A DNA stretch of 64,000 bases from Nocardioides carbamazepini (GCF_024614185.1 NZ_JAHTLF010000020.1:1-64000), one strand, 5' to 3'. Positions 26,013-35,966 are shown, counted from the first letter of the stretch. Program-made: numbers and translations. The notes: generated by a model from the sequence alone, not told the origin.

Positions 26013-26050
26013 GCATCTCGACACTCGCTGATCGAGATGCGGGGACCTTT
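26013..26050 (+). terminator. Hairpin downstream of SulP, possible terminator; notes on the 25895-26214 gap
   Basis: GCATCTCGA (26013-26021), 10-nt loop, TCGAGATGC (26032-26040), then GGGGACC and a short T run. A 9-bp perfect stem, but the T run is displaced, so it may instead be a protein-binding site. The rest of the 320-bp gap between sulP and the next gene holds no supported gene. Confidence 0.35.
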
Positions 26051-26214
26051 TCGAGCTCGCCGCATCTTGCTTTCAACACTGAACTGCTAGAGATGTCCGT
26101 GCGGGACGGAGATCGCGCGACCGCTCGTCGAAGCGAAGCTCTGAGGACGACCCAGATCCCACATCCTGTGTCGCGGGTGGCCTCTACGCTGACGTCACCG
26201 GCGGACCAGAGGTG

Positions 26215-28665
26215 ATGGGCGTATACAGGATTGAGCAGCGCGGGCGACGCGTCGTGCTGCCTGCGACCGATAACCCGGGCGTGGGGATGGAGTTCTCGAT
26301 GTGGGATGCGGAGAAGACACTCAAGTCGTTCAGCCGTGTCTCCGGCGGAGTGCGCCGCGGGTACCTGGCCAGAGTCAAGGTGGGCTTAGTCCACCGCTCC
26401 GACAACACCTACAACGCGAGCGCGATCGCAGTCGTCATCCCTGCCGATCAGGGCGGCAGCGTCGAGGAGCGGCACCTGGGTTTCCTCTACGACGCCGACC
26501 TGCGCGAGATCGGGTCGAGCAGGCTCCCGGCCCTAATCCGGTACGCCGGCGGAGAGGTCGAGTGCGACGCAGTCATCGTCGACCGGGCGACTCTGGCCCT
26601 GGATCTGCCCGACCTCGCCGTGCTCGGGAACGCCATCGGCAAGTTCCTCCGCAGCCGTGGCGCCGACCCTGGGGTATCGGTGATGCCCGAACCGGCTCCT
26701 GAACGTGTCGGGGACAGGTTCCGTACCCGGACCATTCTCGGTACCGAGGAGACCCTCGACCTGCTGCGCTCCTGCCCCGAACCGGGAGGCGTCATCGCTG
26801 GGGTGGACATCTCGATGGTCCACCCGTTCGAGAGCGACTCGTGGGCGCTGAACCTGCACGAGTCGGCCACCGGCCGGCACCTGGGCACAGTCCAGGACAC
26901 CACGTTGTTCCTCGTCGACGAGCGCGACCGTGATGCCGCACTTCCCCACCTGGCTGCCCAGGACGTGCCAGTCCGGCCACCACGGCCGGCGCCGCGGGCG
27001 ACCGTTCCCGGGTCGTGGCCGACCGGTCAGGTACCGAACGTTCGGCCGAGGTGGGACCGTGGAGCGATCGTGTTGCACGCAGGAGGCGCTCCCGAGGGTC
27101 ACTTCATGGAGTCGTTCGCGATCTTCAACTCCGAGACCGGAGTCCTGTGGGTCGAGGACCAGCGGCTGGTCGACGTCGCGTCCTTGTGCACCAGCCGTCT
27201 CGGCCTCGACGTCAAGCGCGTACGCACTCCGCGGGAGCCGTGGGAGCTGGACGAGGAGGTTTCCCAAGAGGACCTGTGGGGCACGCGCCCCCGAGGAACG
27301 TCGATCGACCCATGGGCCAAGCCGGCGCTGCTGGCGTACCAGCAGCGCGCCGTCCCGCGCGGGATCCTGACCAAGCTGGTCACCTTCAACGGCATCGCAG
27401 ACCCGGCCGCGTCGCAGGCGGCAGCAGATCCACAGTTCTCGGTCCACCACCGGTTCGTCAGGGGCAGGCGCCGCATGTTCCCCGAACACACGATGCTGGG
27501 CACCTCGGCGCCGTGCCGGCTGTGCGGTGCCGCGGCGCTTGAGTTCACGACCCCGATCGGCACCGGGGAGCTCGCGTACTGCCACACCTGCCTGCGGCAC
27601 GCGACCTCCGGGCTTGGGGATGACCTGGACCGGGCGGTGAAGGCGGTGAAAGTCATCATCGAGACCGAGTTCGACGGCGACCTGTTCCTCGAACAGCAGC
27701 TGGCGCCGCTCCACATCAACCCCGCCGCGCCGGTCGCGGCCGAGCTGATCGACCGCGCGCTACTGCTCAGGTTCGCGATCGCGCGCGGCGTGTTCCCGTG
27801 GACCCACGTCCTGGAGGCAACCGGCCTGGCGAAGGATGGGCTGCGCACCAGCCGGGGAACCCTGATCCGGGCACGCGACGGGCACCTGTGCCATTCGCTG
27901 CGAGAGAAGGCCGTGTGCGACTTCCTGCACATCCGCGGCATCTCCCACACCCGGGAGCCGATGTATCCCAGCGACGACGACTACAACCCGAACGGGCTCC
28001 GTCGAGCCGACTGGGGGCTCGCAGACGGGACCATGGTGGAGCTGTGGGGCATGCCGAACGACCCCGCCTATGCCGCGAAGATGGTGGAGAAGCGCGAACT
28101 TACAGCGCGCCACGGGCTGCGGCTGGTCGAGCTCCTGGACCGCGACCTGCCCAACCTGCCGAACATCTTCGCCGAATGGGCACCCGACGGTGTCGACTCC
28201 GGGTGGGAATGGTCACCGCTCCTGCTCGTATCCCAGCAGGCGCAAGATGCTGCGGCGGAGAAGGCCATCCGGGCGAGGGCCGCAAAGAAGGCGGCGCCCG
28301 ACAGCACGGCTCGCGGCGTGAACGCGGCGAGCGTCGCTGCTCGTGACGAGCGGCTCGAACGGTGCCGCCGCGCTCTCCAACTGCAAGCCCAGGGGCGGAC
28401 CCGGGCCACCATCGCCGCGGAACTCGGCTTGAGCAGTGATGCAGTGAAGGCACTGCTGCGCGACGGCAGGTTCTACGCAGACCCTTCGACCGCTCCGGCG
28501 CGCCGCGAACTGGCGGAGCTGGCAGCGAAAGCCCGGAACTTCGGCACGACGAGGACGTCGTTCCAGGAGGAACATAGCCTGTCTCCCGACAGGGCGAAGG
28601 AGTGCTGGCGGGACGCCGGCGTGCTCTTCCCCACCGACACCGATCGGCAGTCCTCGACAGGGTGA
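26215..28665 (+). CDS. Large multidomain protein: HIRAN-like, zinc-ribbon, PD-(D/E)XK nuclease-like and HTH parts
   Basis: 816 aa, not recognised as a named family. Residues about 45-105 resemble a HIRAN domain (VGLVHRSDNTYNASAIAVVIP, then HLGFLYDADL). A CxxC...CxxC pair (CRLCG near 434, CHTC near 456) suggests a zinc ribbon. At about 555-630 lies a probable restriction-endonuclease-like core: SLREKAVCDFLHIRGI, RRADWGL, GTMVELWG, then lysines in KMVEK, matching E...D...E-x-W...K of Vsr/DUF559-like nucleases. A helix-turn-helix (TRATIAAELGLSSDAVKAL) lies near 732. No signal peptide. Beside a type I R-M locus on a mobile element, a DNA-targeting defence role is a reasonable inference. GTG 26212 is an equivalent start. 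Confidence 0.65.
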   Translation: MGVYRIEQRGRRVVLPATDNPGVGMEFSMWDAEKTLKSFSRVSGGVRRGYLARVKVGLVHRSDNTYNASAIAVVIPADQGGSVEERHLGFLYDADLREIGSSRLPALIRYAGGEVECDAVIVDRATLALDLPDLAVLGNAIGKFLRSRGADPGVSVMPEPAPERVGDRFRTRTILGTEETLDLLRSCPEPGGVIAGVDISMVHPFESDSWALNLHESATGRHLGTVQDTTLFLVDERDRDAALPHLAAQDVPVRPPRPAPRATVPGSWPTGQVPNVRPRWDRGAIVLHAGGAPEGHFMESFAIFNSETGVLWVEDQRLVDVASLCTSRLGLDVKRVRTPREPWELDEEVSQEDLWGTRPRGTSIDPWAKPALLAYQQRAVPRGILTKLVTFNGIADPAASQAAADPQFSVHHRFVRGRRRMFPEHTMLGTSAPCRLCGAAALEFTTPIGTGELAYCHTCLRHATSGLGDDLDRAVKAVKVIIETEFDGDLFLEQQLAPLHINPAAPVAAELIDRALLLRFAIARGVFPWTHVLEATGLAKDGLRTSRGTLIRARDGHLCHSLREKAVCDFLHIRGISHTREPMYPSDDDYNPNGLRRADWGLADGTMVELWGMPNDPAYAAKMVEKRELTARHGLRLVELLDRDLPNLPNIFAEWAPDGVDSGWEWSPLLLVSQQAQDAAAEKAIRARAAKKAAPDSTARGVNAASVAARDERLERCRRALQLQAQGRTRATIAAELGLSSDAVKALLRDGRFYADPSTAPARRELAELAAKARNFGTTRTSFQEEHSLSPDRAKECWRDAGVLFPTDTDRQSSTG

Positions 28666-29097
28666 TCAGGCTGTGTGGTCGGCCAACCACTGCTCCAACT
28701 GCGCGCGGCTCCATCCGGACACTGGCACGGGTAGCGCCCGCACGTGATGGGTTCGCGTGGGGTCGACGGTCCTGGCACGCATGGCGCTCTGGTACGCCTG
28801 GAAGTCGGTGAAGTACGCCTGCTTCTCGCCGTTGCTGAATGTGACGACAGTCGGCCGGGCGCCGGTCGCCTGCTCGGGCAAGACCTTGCCCTGCCCGCGG
28901 GCGACGTCCAGGACCTGCGTGCGAAGCACTGCCACCTCGTCGGCCTCCGCCAAGGACTCCTCGCGTTTGGCGTCGGCAACTTGGCCTGCGACCCAGCGAC
29001 CGGGACCGTGGCGGCGGCGGTACGACCAAGTGAGGATGCCGATCACGGCCGCGGCAATCACGGTGCCTGCGACGGTGATGACGATCCCTTCAGCCAT
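28666..29097 (-). CDS. Small membrane-anchored hypothetical protein
   Basis: 143 aa. N-terminal transmembrane helix (about 4-24), basic stop-transfer (YRRRHGPGRW), a short coiled-coil-like region (about 40-70) and a C-terminal soluble domain with an aromatic patch (FSNGEKQAYFTDFQAY) and a closing WSRAQLEQWLADH. Its stop abuts that of the 816-aa protein tail to tail. No family recognised. Confidence 0.6.
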   Translation of the reverse strand: MAEGIVITVAGTVIAAAVIGILTWSYRRRHGPGRWVAGQVADAKREESLAEADEVAVLRTQVLDVARGQGKVLPEQATGARPTVVTFSNGEKQAYFTDFQAYQSAMRARTVDPTRTHHVRALPVPVSGWSRAQLEQWLADHTA

Positions 29098-29305
29098 GGT
29101 TCGTCAAGGCTACCGGGGGCAATGACTGCCGCGTGGAGTCCGTCGATCTCCGCTGCATCTCCACATCATTCCGGCCGCGATCCGCGGGCCGCGAGAGGCC
29201 GCCGGCGGTGGTCGGCGTCGACCTCAAGGACCGGTCGCACGGGTGAGGTCGACACGATTTCCGATTCCCCGGCGACGGCCGATCGGTGCGTGTTCTACTT
29301 GGGCC

Positions 29306-29341
29306 AAGAGCCCCAGGTGACCCGAGACGCCTGGGGCTCTT
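29306..29341. terminator. Strong hairpin with perfect 12-bp stem; bidirectional terminator candidate
   Basis: AAGAGCCCCAGG and CCTGGGGCTCTT pair perfectly around a 12-nt loop, with T runs on one side and the complementary A run on the other. It lies after the R-M locus (minus strand) and upstream of the 143-aa gene. It would end R-M operon transcription from the right. The remaining 29098-29391 sequence shows no gene. Confidence 0.7.
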
Positions 29342-29391
29342 TCACGTCCAGCAGCGGCGGCGCGTGAACGGAGGCCGTCCGGCCTAGATCT

Positions 29392-29607
29392 TCAGCCCCG
29401 GTCGGTCAGCTCGAGCGTGAGCCCGAGTGCTTGAGCGATCTTGCCGATGGTTGCCGTCGTGACGTCGCTGTCTGCTTCGACGCGAGCGATCGTCGGACGA
29501 GACAGCCCTGACTTCTGCCCAAGTTGCCCTTGCGACCACCCGCGCTTCTTGCGGGCCTCCCTGATGATCTGGCCGAAGGACGGCCGTGACTGCTCCTCTG
29601 CGCTCAT
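29392..29607 (-). CDS. XRE-family HTH regulator, last gene of the R-M operon
   Basis: 71 aa, essentially one Cro/CI helix-turn-helix domain (FGQIIREARKKRGWSQGQLG ... LSRPTIARVEADSDV). Its ATG overlaps the hsdR stop (ATGA), so it is produced together with the restriction subunit. Small XRE controllers (C proteins) commonly time restriction gene expression in R-M systems, usually from upstream; being last in the operon is less usual. Repeats upstream of hsdM (35840-35876) are candidate binding sites. Confidence 0.82.
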   Translation of the reverse strand: MSAEEQSRPSFGQIIREARKKRGWSQGQLGQKSGLSRPTIARVEADSDVTTATIGKIAQALGLTLELTDRG

Positions 29608-32600
29608 GACTCCGACGTCTCCGGCGCGCTCCCATCTGAGGCACCGTGATGCCGTGAGTGCAGTGCATCCGCAGCGATGTTCGCGATCTCGGTGATGAAC
29701 GCGGGGTCCGTCATGTACGACTGGATCTCCTGCGACTCCTGGCACGTCTTGAGCACGGCCAACCCCACGGCGCTGCTGAATCCCTCGGATGCCTTGAGCT
29801 GGGCGACGGTGTTGTTCGTCGCCATCGCCACGGCCTCGTCGTTCGCATCGAGGAAACCCCAGAACGTCGTGATGAAGCCGGACACGCTCTCCGGGCTCAC
29901 GTCGACGCCCTTGGCCTGGAACATCTCGTTGACCTTGTCGATGGCCTCGTCGAGCGGACCGCGCTTGGGCGCAGACGCGCCCTTGTACTCGCCGTCGAAG
30001 CCCGGGAGCTTAATCGCATCGACGCTGCCCTCGCTCAGCGAGTGATCCTCGCCGATGGCAGACGGCACGAACTTCACTCCTGAGAGTTGCACGCCGTCGA
30101 GGTAGCTGTCGTCGTAGGCATTGCCGTCGGTGTGGAGATTGCGCGCCAACAGCGTCGCGAGGATCGCGCGTCGGCGCAGCTCGGGGTCCTGGTAGTCAAC
30201 GATCTGGCTGAGGAACTGCCAAGCGTTGCGGTATCCGAGCACGTCGGCGCGGAAGGCCTCGAGCGTCTCCTTCTGAGCCTTGTCCTTGGACAGCACCCCC
30301 TGCCGCCATTGACCCGTCCAGCGGTTCTTGATTGGCGAGAGCACCTTCGCGATGGCCTCTCCACCGGCGTCGCCAAGGAAGGCGTCAGCGACCGCGTCCA
30401 TCTCTTCGTGGGAATAGAGCCCCGCAGTGTCGAGCCGTTCGCCGATCGTGTAGAGCGCGTTGGGATCTACGTCCCCGTCCACGTGGGCGTCGGAGTAGTA
30501 GAGCTTGAAGTCCTCCTGAACGCTTGCCGGAGTGTTGCGGAAGTCGACGACCATCGGGGCCGTCTTGCCCGGGTAGATGCGGTTCAGCCGCGAGAGCGTC
30601 TGCACCGTGGCGACGCCGGATAGCTTCTTGTCGACGTACATGGCCATGAGGCGCGGTTCGTCGAAGCCGGTCTGGAACTTGTTGGCGACGATGAGGACCT
30701 TGTAGATGCCCTCTTCGCGGAACGCCTTGCCGACGTCGCTGCGAGCGTTGAGCGAGACCTCGGTGACCGTCTCGCCGGCCTCGTCGGTGAGCGAACCGGA
30801 GAACGCGACCAGCGTGCTCATGTCGTTGTAGCCCTGGGCGGCGATGTAGTCGTCCATCTTCCTCGACCAGCTGAGCGCCTCGATGCGCGAGCTGGTCACG
30901 ACCATCGCCTTCGCCTCGCCGCCGAGCATGTGCATGACGTTCCGGCGGAAGTGCTCGATGACGACGCGGACCTTCTGCGCGATCGCGGTCGGGTGGAGGC
31001 GTGCGTAGCGAACGATGTTGGTGACCGCCTCGCCAGTGTTGACGTGAATCTCGCTCTCGGACTCGTCGCCCTCGAGCGTGCTCTTCACTCGGAGGAACAT
31101 GTCGTACGTCGAGTAGTTCGTGAGCACGTCGAGGATGAAACCCTCCTCGATCGCCTGCGCCATCGTGTAGGTGTCGAAGGCTTCCCACCGGCCGTCGCGC
31201 TCGGTGCCGAACAAGCGCAGCGTCTTCGCCTTCGGCGTCGCGGTCAGCGCGACGAAGGTGATGTTGCTTGACGCGGCGATGGCCGAGTCCTTGGCCCGCA
31301 GCAGGTCATCAGCACCAATGTCGTCCTCGTCGGCGTCGAACTCGACGTCGGCGAGCAGCTCCTTGAGCTGGCGGGCGGTTGACCCTGACTGCGACGAGTG
31401 CGCCTCGTCGGCCACGACCGCCCAGTGCCTGCCCCGCAGCTCCTTGGTGTCCTCGATCAGCTTCATGACCTCGGGGAAGGTCTGCAGGGTGCAGGTGATG
31501 ATGTGGTCGCCCTCGAGCAGTGCCTTCTTCAGCTGCGGCGACTTCGCGCCGGACTTCTCGCCGACGGTGACGACCAGGCCCCTGCTCGACTGCACGAGGT
31601 TCATGTCCTCGCGGATGTTCTCGTCGAGCACCGTGCGGTCGGTGACGACGATTACGGAGTCGAAGGTCGACTTCGACTCGGCGTTCATATGGCGGATCAG
31701 CCTGTGACTGAGCCACGCGATCGTCTTCGTCTTCCCCGAGCCGGCCGAGTGCCATATCAGGTAGCGCTTGCCGGTGCCGTTCGCATCGATGTCGGCGACG
31801 ACCCGCTCGACGGCGCGCAGCTGGTGGAAGCGCGGGAAGACCAGGCGGCCCTCATCCTTCTTGCCCGAATTGCTCGGCTCGAAGAGCGCGAAGTCCTTGA
31901 GGATGCGCATGAACATCGAGCGGGCGAGGATCTCGCGCCACAGGTAGTTGGTCGAGGAGCCGGTGCCCGACGGCGGGTTACCTTCGTGGCCGTCGTTGCC
32001 CTGGTTGAAGGGCAGGAACACCGTGTCTCCACCCTCGAGCTTCGTGGTCATATAGACGAGGTCGTTGGACACAGCGAAGTGCACGAGAGCGCGGCCTGGC
32101 GCGAGCAACGGGCGGTTCTTCCCGGGCTTGCGATCCTCCTTGTACTGCCGGATCGCGTGGTTGACCGTCTGCGTGTTGTCGGTCTTCAGCTCCAATGTCG
32201 CCACGGGGAGGCCGTTGGCGGTGAGCACGACGTCGAGAGTCTCGGTGCTCGTGGTGTCGAAGCGAACTTGGCGAAGGATCCGCAGGCGGACCGATGCAGC
32301 CGCCTCGACTACCTCGGTGAGGTTGGGGTTCGCCGGCGGGAACGCCATCATCGGCCCGAACTTCGCCGCCGGTCGACCGACCTGGGCGTACGTGAAGCCC
32401 TTGCGCAGCACGCCCAGCAGCCCGCCGACCGGATGACCCGTGGTCGGGTCCATCCTCGTGGCCTTGGCGAGCTCCTTGGTGATGTGCTGGAGCAGCTTGC
32501 GCTCAGCGGCGGTCTTCTGCCCGTCGATCAGGTCGCCAGGCACGGCCTTCTCGTACTCGTCCGGGTACTGAGTCCTGAGCCAGTGCAGCACGTCGTCCGG

Positions 32601-32726
32601 CACCATCGCGAGAGCGACGTCCCAGCCGAGCGGCTTGCCGTCGCTCTCGTACAGCCAGCCGCGTTCGGAGAGTTCCGTGCAGAGGTTGGTCTCGAACTCC
32701 AGCTCCATCAGCTGCGCGTGGCTCAT
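29604..32726 (-). CDS. hsdR: Type I restriction enzyme, restriction/translocase subunit HsdR
   Basis: 1,040 aa, a normal length. The N-terminal nuclease core is D165...E179-L-K181 (LDVVLTANG then TLELKTDN). The superfamily 2 motor has Walker A AGSGKT at about 328-334 and a DEAH box at 440-443, followed by helicase motifs such as VTSSRIEAL and KFQTGFDEP. HsdR translocates and cuts DNA only when bound to an HsdM/HsdS complex. The start overlaps the hsdS stop. Reading frame and motifs are intact, in contrast to the frameshifted hsdM upstream. Confidence 0.95.
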   Translation of the reverse strand: MSHAQLMELEFETNLCTELSERGWLYESDGKPLGWDVALAMVPDDVLHWLRTQYPDEYEKAVPGDLIDGQKTAAERKLLQHITKELAKATRMDPTTGHPVGGLLGVLRKGFTYAQVGRPAAKFGPMMAFPPANPNLTEVVEAAASVRLRILRQVRFDTTSTETLDVVLTANGLPVATLELKTDNTQTVNHAIRQYKEDRKPGKNRPLLAPGRALVHFAVSNDLVYMTTKLEGGDTVFLPFNQGNDGHEGNPPSGTGSSTNYLWREILARSMFMRILKDFALFEPSNSGKKDEGRLVFPRFHQLRAVERVVADIDANGTGKRYLIWHSAGSGKTKTIAWLSHRLIRHMNAESKSTFDSVIVVTDRTVLDENIREDMNLVQSSRGLVVTVGEKSGAKSPQLKKALLEGDHIITCTLQTFPEVMKLIEDTKELRGRHWAVVADEAHSSQSGSTARQLKELLADVEFDADEDDIGADDLLRAKDSAIAASSNITFVALTATPKAKTLRLFGTERDGRWEAFDTYTMAQAIEEGFILDVLTNYSTYDMFLRVKSTLEGDESESEIHVNTGEAVTNIVRYARLHPTAIAQKVRVVIEHFRRNVMHMLGGEAKAMVVTSSRIEALSWSRKMDDYIAAQGYNDMSTLVAFSGSLTDEAGETVTEVSLNARSDVGKAFREEGIYKVLIVANKFQTGFDEPRLMAMYVDKKLSGVATVQTLSRLNRIYPGKTAPMVVDFRNTPASVQEDFKLYYSDAHVDGDVDPNALYTIGERLDTAGLYSHEEMDAVADAFLGDAGGEAIAKVLSPIKNRWTGQWRQGVLSKDKAQKETLEAFRADVLGYRNAWQFLSQIVDYQDPELRRRAILATLLARNLHTDGNAYDDSYLDGVQLSGVKFVPSAIGEDHSLSEGSVDAIKLPGFDGEYKGASAPKRGPLDEAIDKVNEMFQAKGVDVSPESVSGFITTFWGFLDANDEAVAMATNNTVAQLKASEGFSSAVGLAVLKTCQESQEIQSYMTDPAFITEIANIAADALHSRHHGASDGSAPETSES

Positions 32727-33868
32727 GCGACTTCCTTCCGCCCGGTCACCACGTCGGTGATGAGCGCGGTGCGGCGCTCGATGAGCAGTGCTTTCAGCTC
32801 GGCGACCTTCGCCAGCATGGCGTCGATCTTCTCGGTGACCATGTCGAGGCGGTCGGCGAGTCGGACCTGCTCTTCGAGAGGGGTGTAGGTGATCGGCAAC
32901 CCGGCGAAGGTCGCCCAGTTTCGGAAGTCGACGGACCGCTGACGGACGGAGAAGGCATAGGCCTCAAGGAATCCGTTCGCGGCCAGCGCTCGCAGCGCCC
33001 ACGCCATGAACCTCTCGGACGCGAGGGGGGTCGCGGTGCACACGTGGTAGACGGGGCTGACCTTGCCTCGATCCTCCGAGACTCCCACCGCACCTGCGAA
33101 GCCGTCGAGGCCGTGAAAGACGAAGTCCCCCGGCTCGACACCTTGGTATCCCGCCTCACTGAAGGACATGGTGAAGCCCTCTTCACGCCGTCGGGAACGA
33201 AGCGCCACCTGACCGTCCCGGAACGCTGTCACGACTCCGTCGTCTGGACGTACTGCGCGAGACCGCTTCGTCAACAGCAGTCCGACGCGCGCGGACGGAC
33301 CAGGAGAACAGAGCTGGTGACCCAGGGCGACGAGGTTCGTCCTGTGGAGCGTTCGCAGTTGATCAGCGAGCCCGTCCAGCTTGCCGATCATCACGTCGAT
33401 CTCTCGGGTCTCTCGGTCGAGGAAGTCGGCGATGAGACGCTGGACGTTCGGCGGTGGCACAGTTACGGGGAACGTTGTGAACATCGAACGCCGGAGGGAT
33501 GCAACTGTGGTCTGCGCTCCGCCAAACGAAACCGCGCGCCGGAACTCTGACGAGAAGTACCAGTAGAGGTACCGACCATCGATGCCTTGGAAGTCATGGA
33601 TCACGTAAACGCGCTGGTGAGCATCGAACTTGCCCTTGATGTGATGGAAGATCTCACCGACCGCGCCATCGCCTGCCGTCAGGATTGCCTCGGTGTCGAA
33701 AGTGAAGGTATCGATCGCCAGAGGCTCGGCTGAGCGCACGATGAACGGGTGCTCGCCATCCTCCACCGCGTTGACCGTATCTTTCGATCCGGTTCCGACG
33801 GTCGCGAGGTACTGAAGGGCAATCTGCCGCCAGGTCGATGGCATCGAATCGAGCCAGGGGGCGCTCAC
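32723..33868 (-). CDS. hsdS: Type I restriction-modification specificity subunit HsdS
   Basis: 381 aa. Two variable target-recognition regions (about 15-140 and 205-320) each precede a conserved helical repeat: FLDRETREIDVMIGKLDGL with QLRTLHRTNL, and LADRLDMVTEKIDAMLAKV with LLIERRTALITDVVTG. These helices space the half-sites and hold two HsdM subunits. The GTG start overlaps the hsdM stop (GTGA). The recognition sequence cannot be predicted from sequence by eye. Confidence 0.92.
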   Translation of the reverse strand: MSAPWLDSMPSTWRQIALQYLATVGTGSKDTVNAVEDGEHPFIVRSAEPLAIDTFTFDTEAILTAGDGAVGEIFHHIKGKFDAHQRVYVIHDFQGIDGRYLYWYFSSEFRRAVSFGGAQTTVASLRRSMFTTFPVTVPPPNVQRLIADFLDRETREIDVMIGKLDGLADQLRTLHRTNLVALGHQLCSPGPSARVGLLLTKRSRAVRPDDGVVTAFRDGQVALRSRRREEGFTMSFSEAGYQGVEPGDFVFHGLDGFAGAVGVSEDRGKVSPVYHVCTATPLASERFMAWALRALAANGFLEAYAFSVRQRSVDFRNWATFAGLPITYTPLEEQVRLADRLDMVTEKIDAMLAKVAELKALLIERRTALITDVVTGRKEVA

Positions 33869-35809
33869 TCCCTGACCGCCTCGAACATCGTGGCGAGTTC
33901 ACCCATGAGCCGCTGCACGTCGGCGTCGATCTCTGCGAGTGGACGCGGCTCCTCGGGCACGTAGAAGATCCGCGTAAACGGGATCTCGGTGGCGTGCTTG
34001 GCCTTCGTCACGTCCCATTGGGCGTCGGGCGCGAATGGCAGCACCTTGCGCTCCATGTGCTCGGTGACGTCCTCGCTCAGCGGCACGCGTTCGATGATCT
34101 TCCAGCCATCGGCGATAACGGGCTTGCCCTTGCGGTCGACGGCCGGTGGCGCGGAGTCATCGTCCTCCGCCATCGCCTTCATGACGGCGTCGACGAGGCC
34201 GAGCGGGGCCGTCAGACCGGCCGCTCTCGCGGCTTCCGGGAAGACCTTCGGCAGATCGTTCCAGGACGTGCCGTCAAGCTCCTTCAGAACCGCGAGGTGC
34301 CCGTCCGTGACGTCTCGGCGTGCGCGCAGCGTCTCGACGGCCGCATCGCTGAAGCGCGTCGCGAACCGGGCCTGCTTGTAGACGGGTACGTCCCGGAACA
34401 TGAAGTCCTCGGGAGTCATCACGCGCGAGATCGTGGGATCGGCATGCTCGAACGCCTTGTACGCCTCGAGCACCACGTCCCGGTTGTTCTTGCTCATCTC
34501 TCGGCGCTTCTCGCCCATGGGCTTGCGCATGGACTTCCACTGTCCGGAGCCGTCGATGAGCTGGATCTTGCCCTTGCGCTCAGGATCCTTGTTCCGGTCG
34601 AGGATCCAGACGTAGGTCCCGATTCCTGTGCCGTAGAACATGCTGTTCGGCAGCGCGACGATCACATCGATGAGGTCTTCTTCGAGCAGCCACTGGCGGA
34701 TCGCATTCGGGCCCTTGTCACTCGCGAACAGAGGCGATGCGTTGGAGACCACTGCGGCGCGGCCGCCCTGGCCGTTCTTGTCGGCCGGGCTGAGCTTCGA
34801 GGCACAGTGCGCGAGGAACAGCATCTGGCCGTCCGTGGTGCTCGGCAGACCGTGGCTGAAGCGCGAGCCGCACCTGGGCCTGTTCACGGACGGATTTCTG
34901 GTCGGCAGACCAGTCCTTGCCGAACGGCGGATTGGAGAGCACGTAGTCGAACGTCTGGCCCTCGTAGAGGTCTTCGACGAGGGTGTTGCCCTGCTTGATC
35001 GCTTCCGGACGACCACCCTGGATGAGCAGGTCGGCCTTGCCGAGGCCGAACGCAGCAGGCATCAGCTCCTGACCGTAGAGCGTGATGTCGATCTTCTCGT
35101 TCATGTCCCTCAGCGCGTCCTGAGCAACGAGCAGCATGCCGCCTGATCCTGCGGTCGGGTCATAGATCGAGCGGAGGGCGTTCTCGCCGGCGAGCGTGTC
35201 GTCGTCGTTGGTGATGAGGATGTCGACCATGAGCCTGATCGCATCGCGCGGGGTGTAGAAGGCCCCCGCGGCCTTGCCCTTCTTGTTGAAGGCGCGATAC
35301 ATGACGTCCTCGAAGACGTCGCCCATTGCGGTGTCGGCGAGGCCGGCCGGGGAGAGGTCGAGGGTCGAAAAGTGCTTGACCACGGCGTGCAGGCGGTTGG
35401 CGTCGGCGAGGATCTTCGCTCGCCTGGCGAAGTCGAAGGCGACCCAGATGTCCGCGATGTTGTGCGAGAACCCTGCCACGTAGCTCTGCAACGACTTGTC
35501 GACGTTGTCGTCGACCGAAGCGATGGTGGCGAGGTCGAGCGGCGAGACGTTGTAGAAGCTCAGCCCGAACTTGTCCTTGACCGCGATGTCGATCAGATGC
35601 GGGGGAAGCGCGCCTAGCGAGGCGACGAACTTGGTCACCTCTTCCTTCGTGCCGGCGAGCATGCACTCCAGGCGCCGGAGCACGGTGAACGGCAGGATGA
35701 AGTCCCCGTAGTCCTCTTCCTCGACCACGTCCCGCAGGAACTTGTCCGCCGTGTCCCAGACGATGCGTGCGGTCGTCGCCGTCACGGTTGCCGCGGTCGG
35801 TTCTGCCAT
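33865..35809 (-). pseudogene. hsdM: Type I DNA methyltransferase HsdM, frameshifted
   Basis: Two adjoining frames together give a normal HsdM. The first (from ATG 35809) carries the N-terminal helical domain, motif I (YDPTAGSGGM, about 217-225) and the catalytic NPPF of an N6-adenine methylase (293-296, in LSNPPFGKDW). The second, from about 34870 to the stop at 33865, continues with SRFSHGLPSTTDGQMLFLAH and the rest of the protein. The switch lies near 34870, where one extra base (or two missing) separates GTG from GGC TCG CGC. No homopolymer or slippery heptamer is present. Either the gene is broken or the base call is wrong; intact hsdS and hsdR make a sequence error or a recent mutation equally plausible. 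Confidence 0.85.
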
Positions 35810-35839
35810 GCTCGCTCGTTCCTCGATCCCCGTGCTTGA

Positions 35840-35876
35840 TGTATCAGGAACATTACACAGATCCGTGTATCAGGAA
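35840..35876. promoter_or_regulatory. Repeats upstream of hsdM: promoter/operator of the R-M operon
   Basis: TGTATCAGGAA occurs twice as a direct repeat (35840-35850 and 35866-35876), and TACAC...GTGTA (35854-35869) forms an inverted repeat between them. They lie 30-67 bp upstream of hsdM in a locally AT-rich stretch where a promoter is expected. The small XRE protein of the operon is the obvious candidate ligand. Confidence 0.5.
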
Positions 35877-35966
35877 GGTGACATTCGCAATGTCGCCGCC
35901 TGCGGGATGAAGGCGAGCTCCGCTAACCGGCGTCTGGCAGAAGTTGGCACGCGTTGCCGAAGCCGC

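Noticed and set aside
34860..34880. Programmed frameshift in hsdM
   Set aside because: No slippery heptamer, no simple repeat tract for phase variation and no downstream pseudoknot that I can see.
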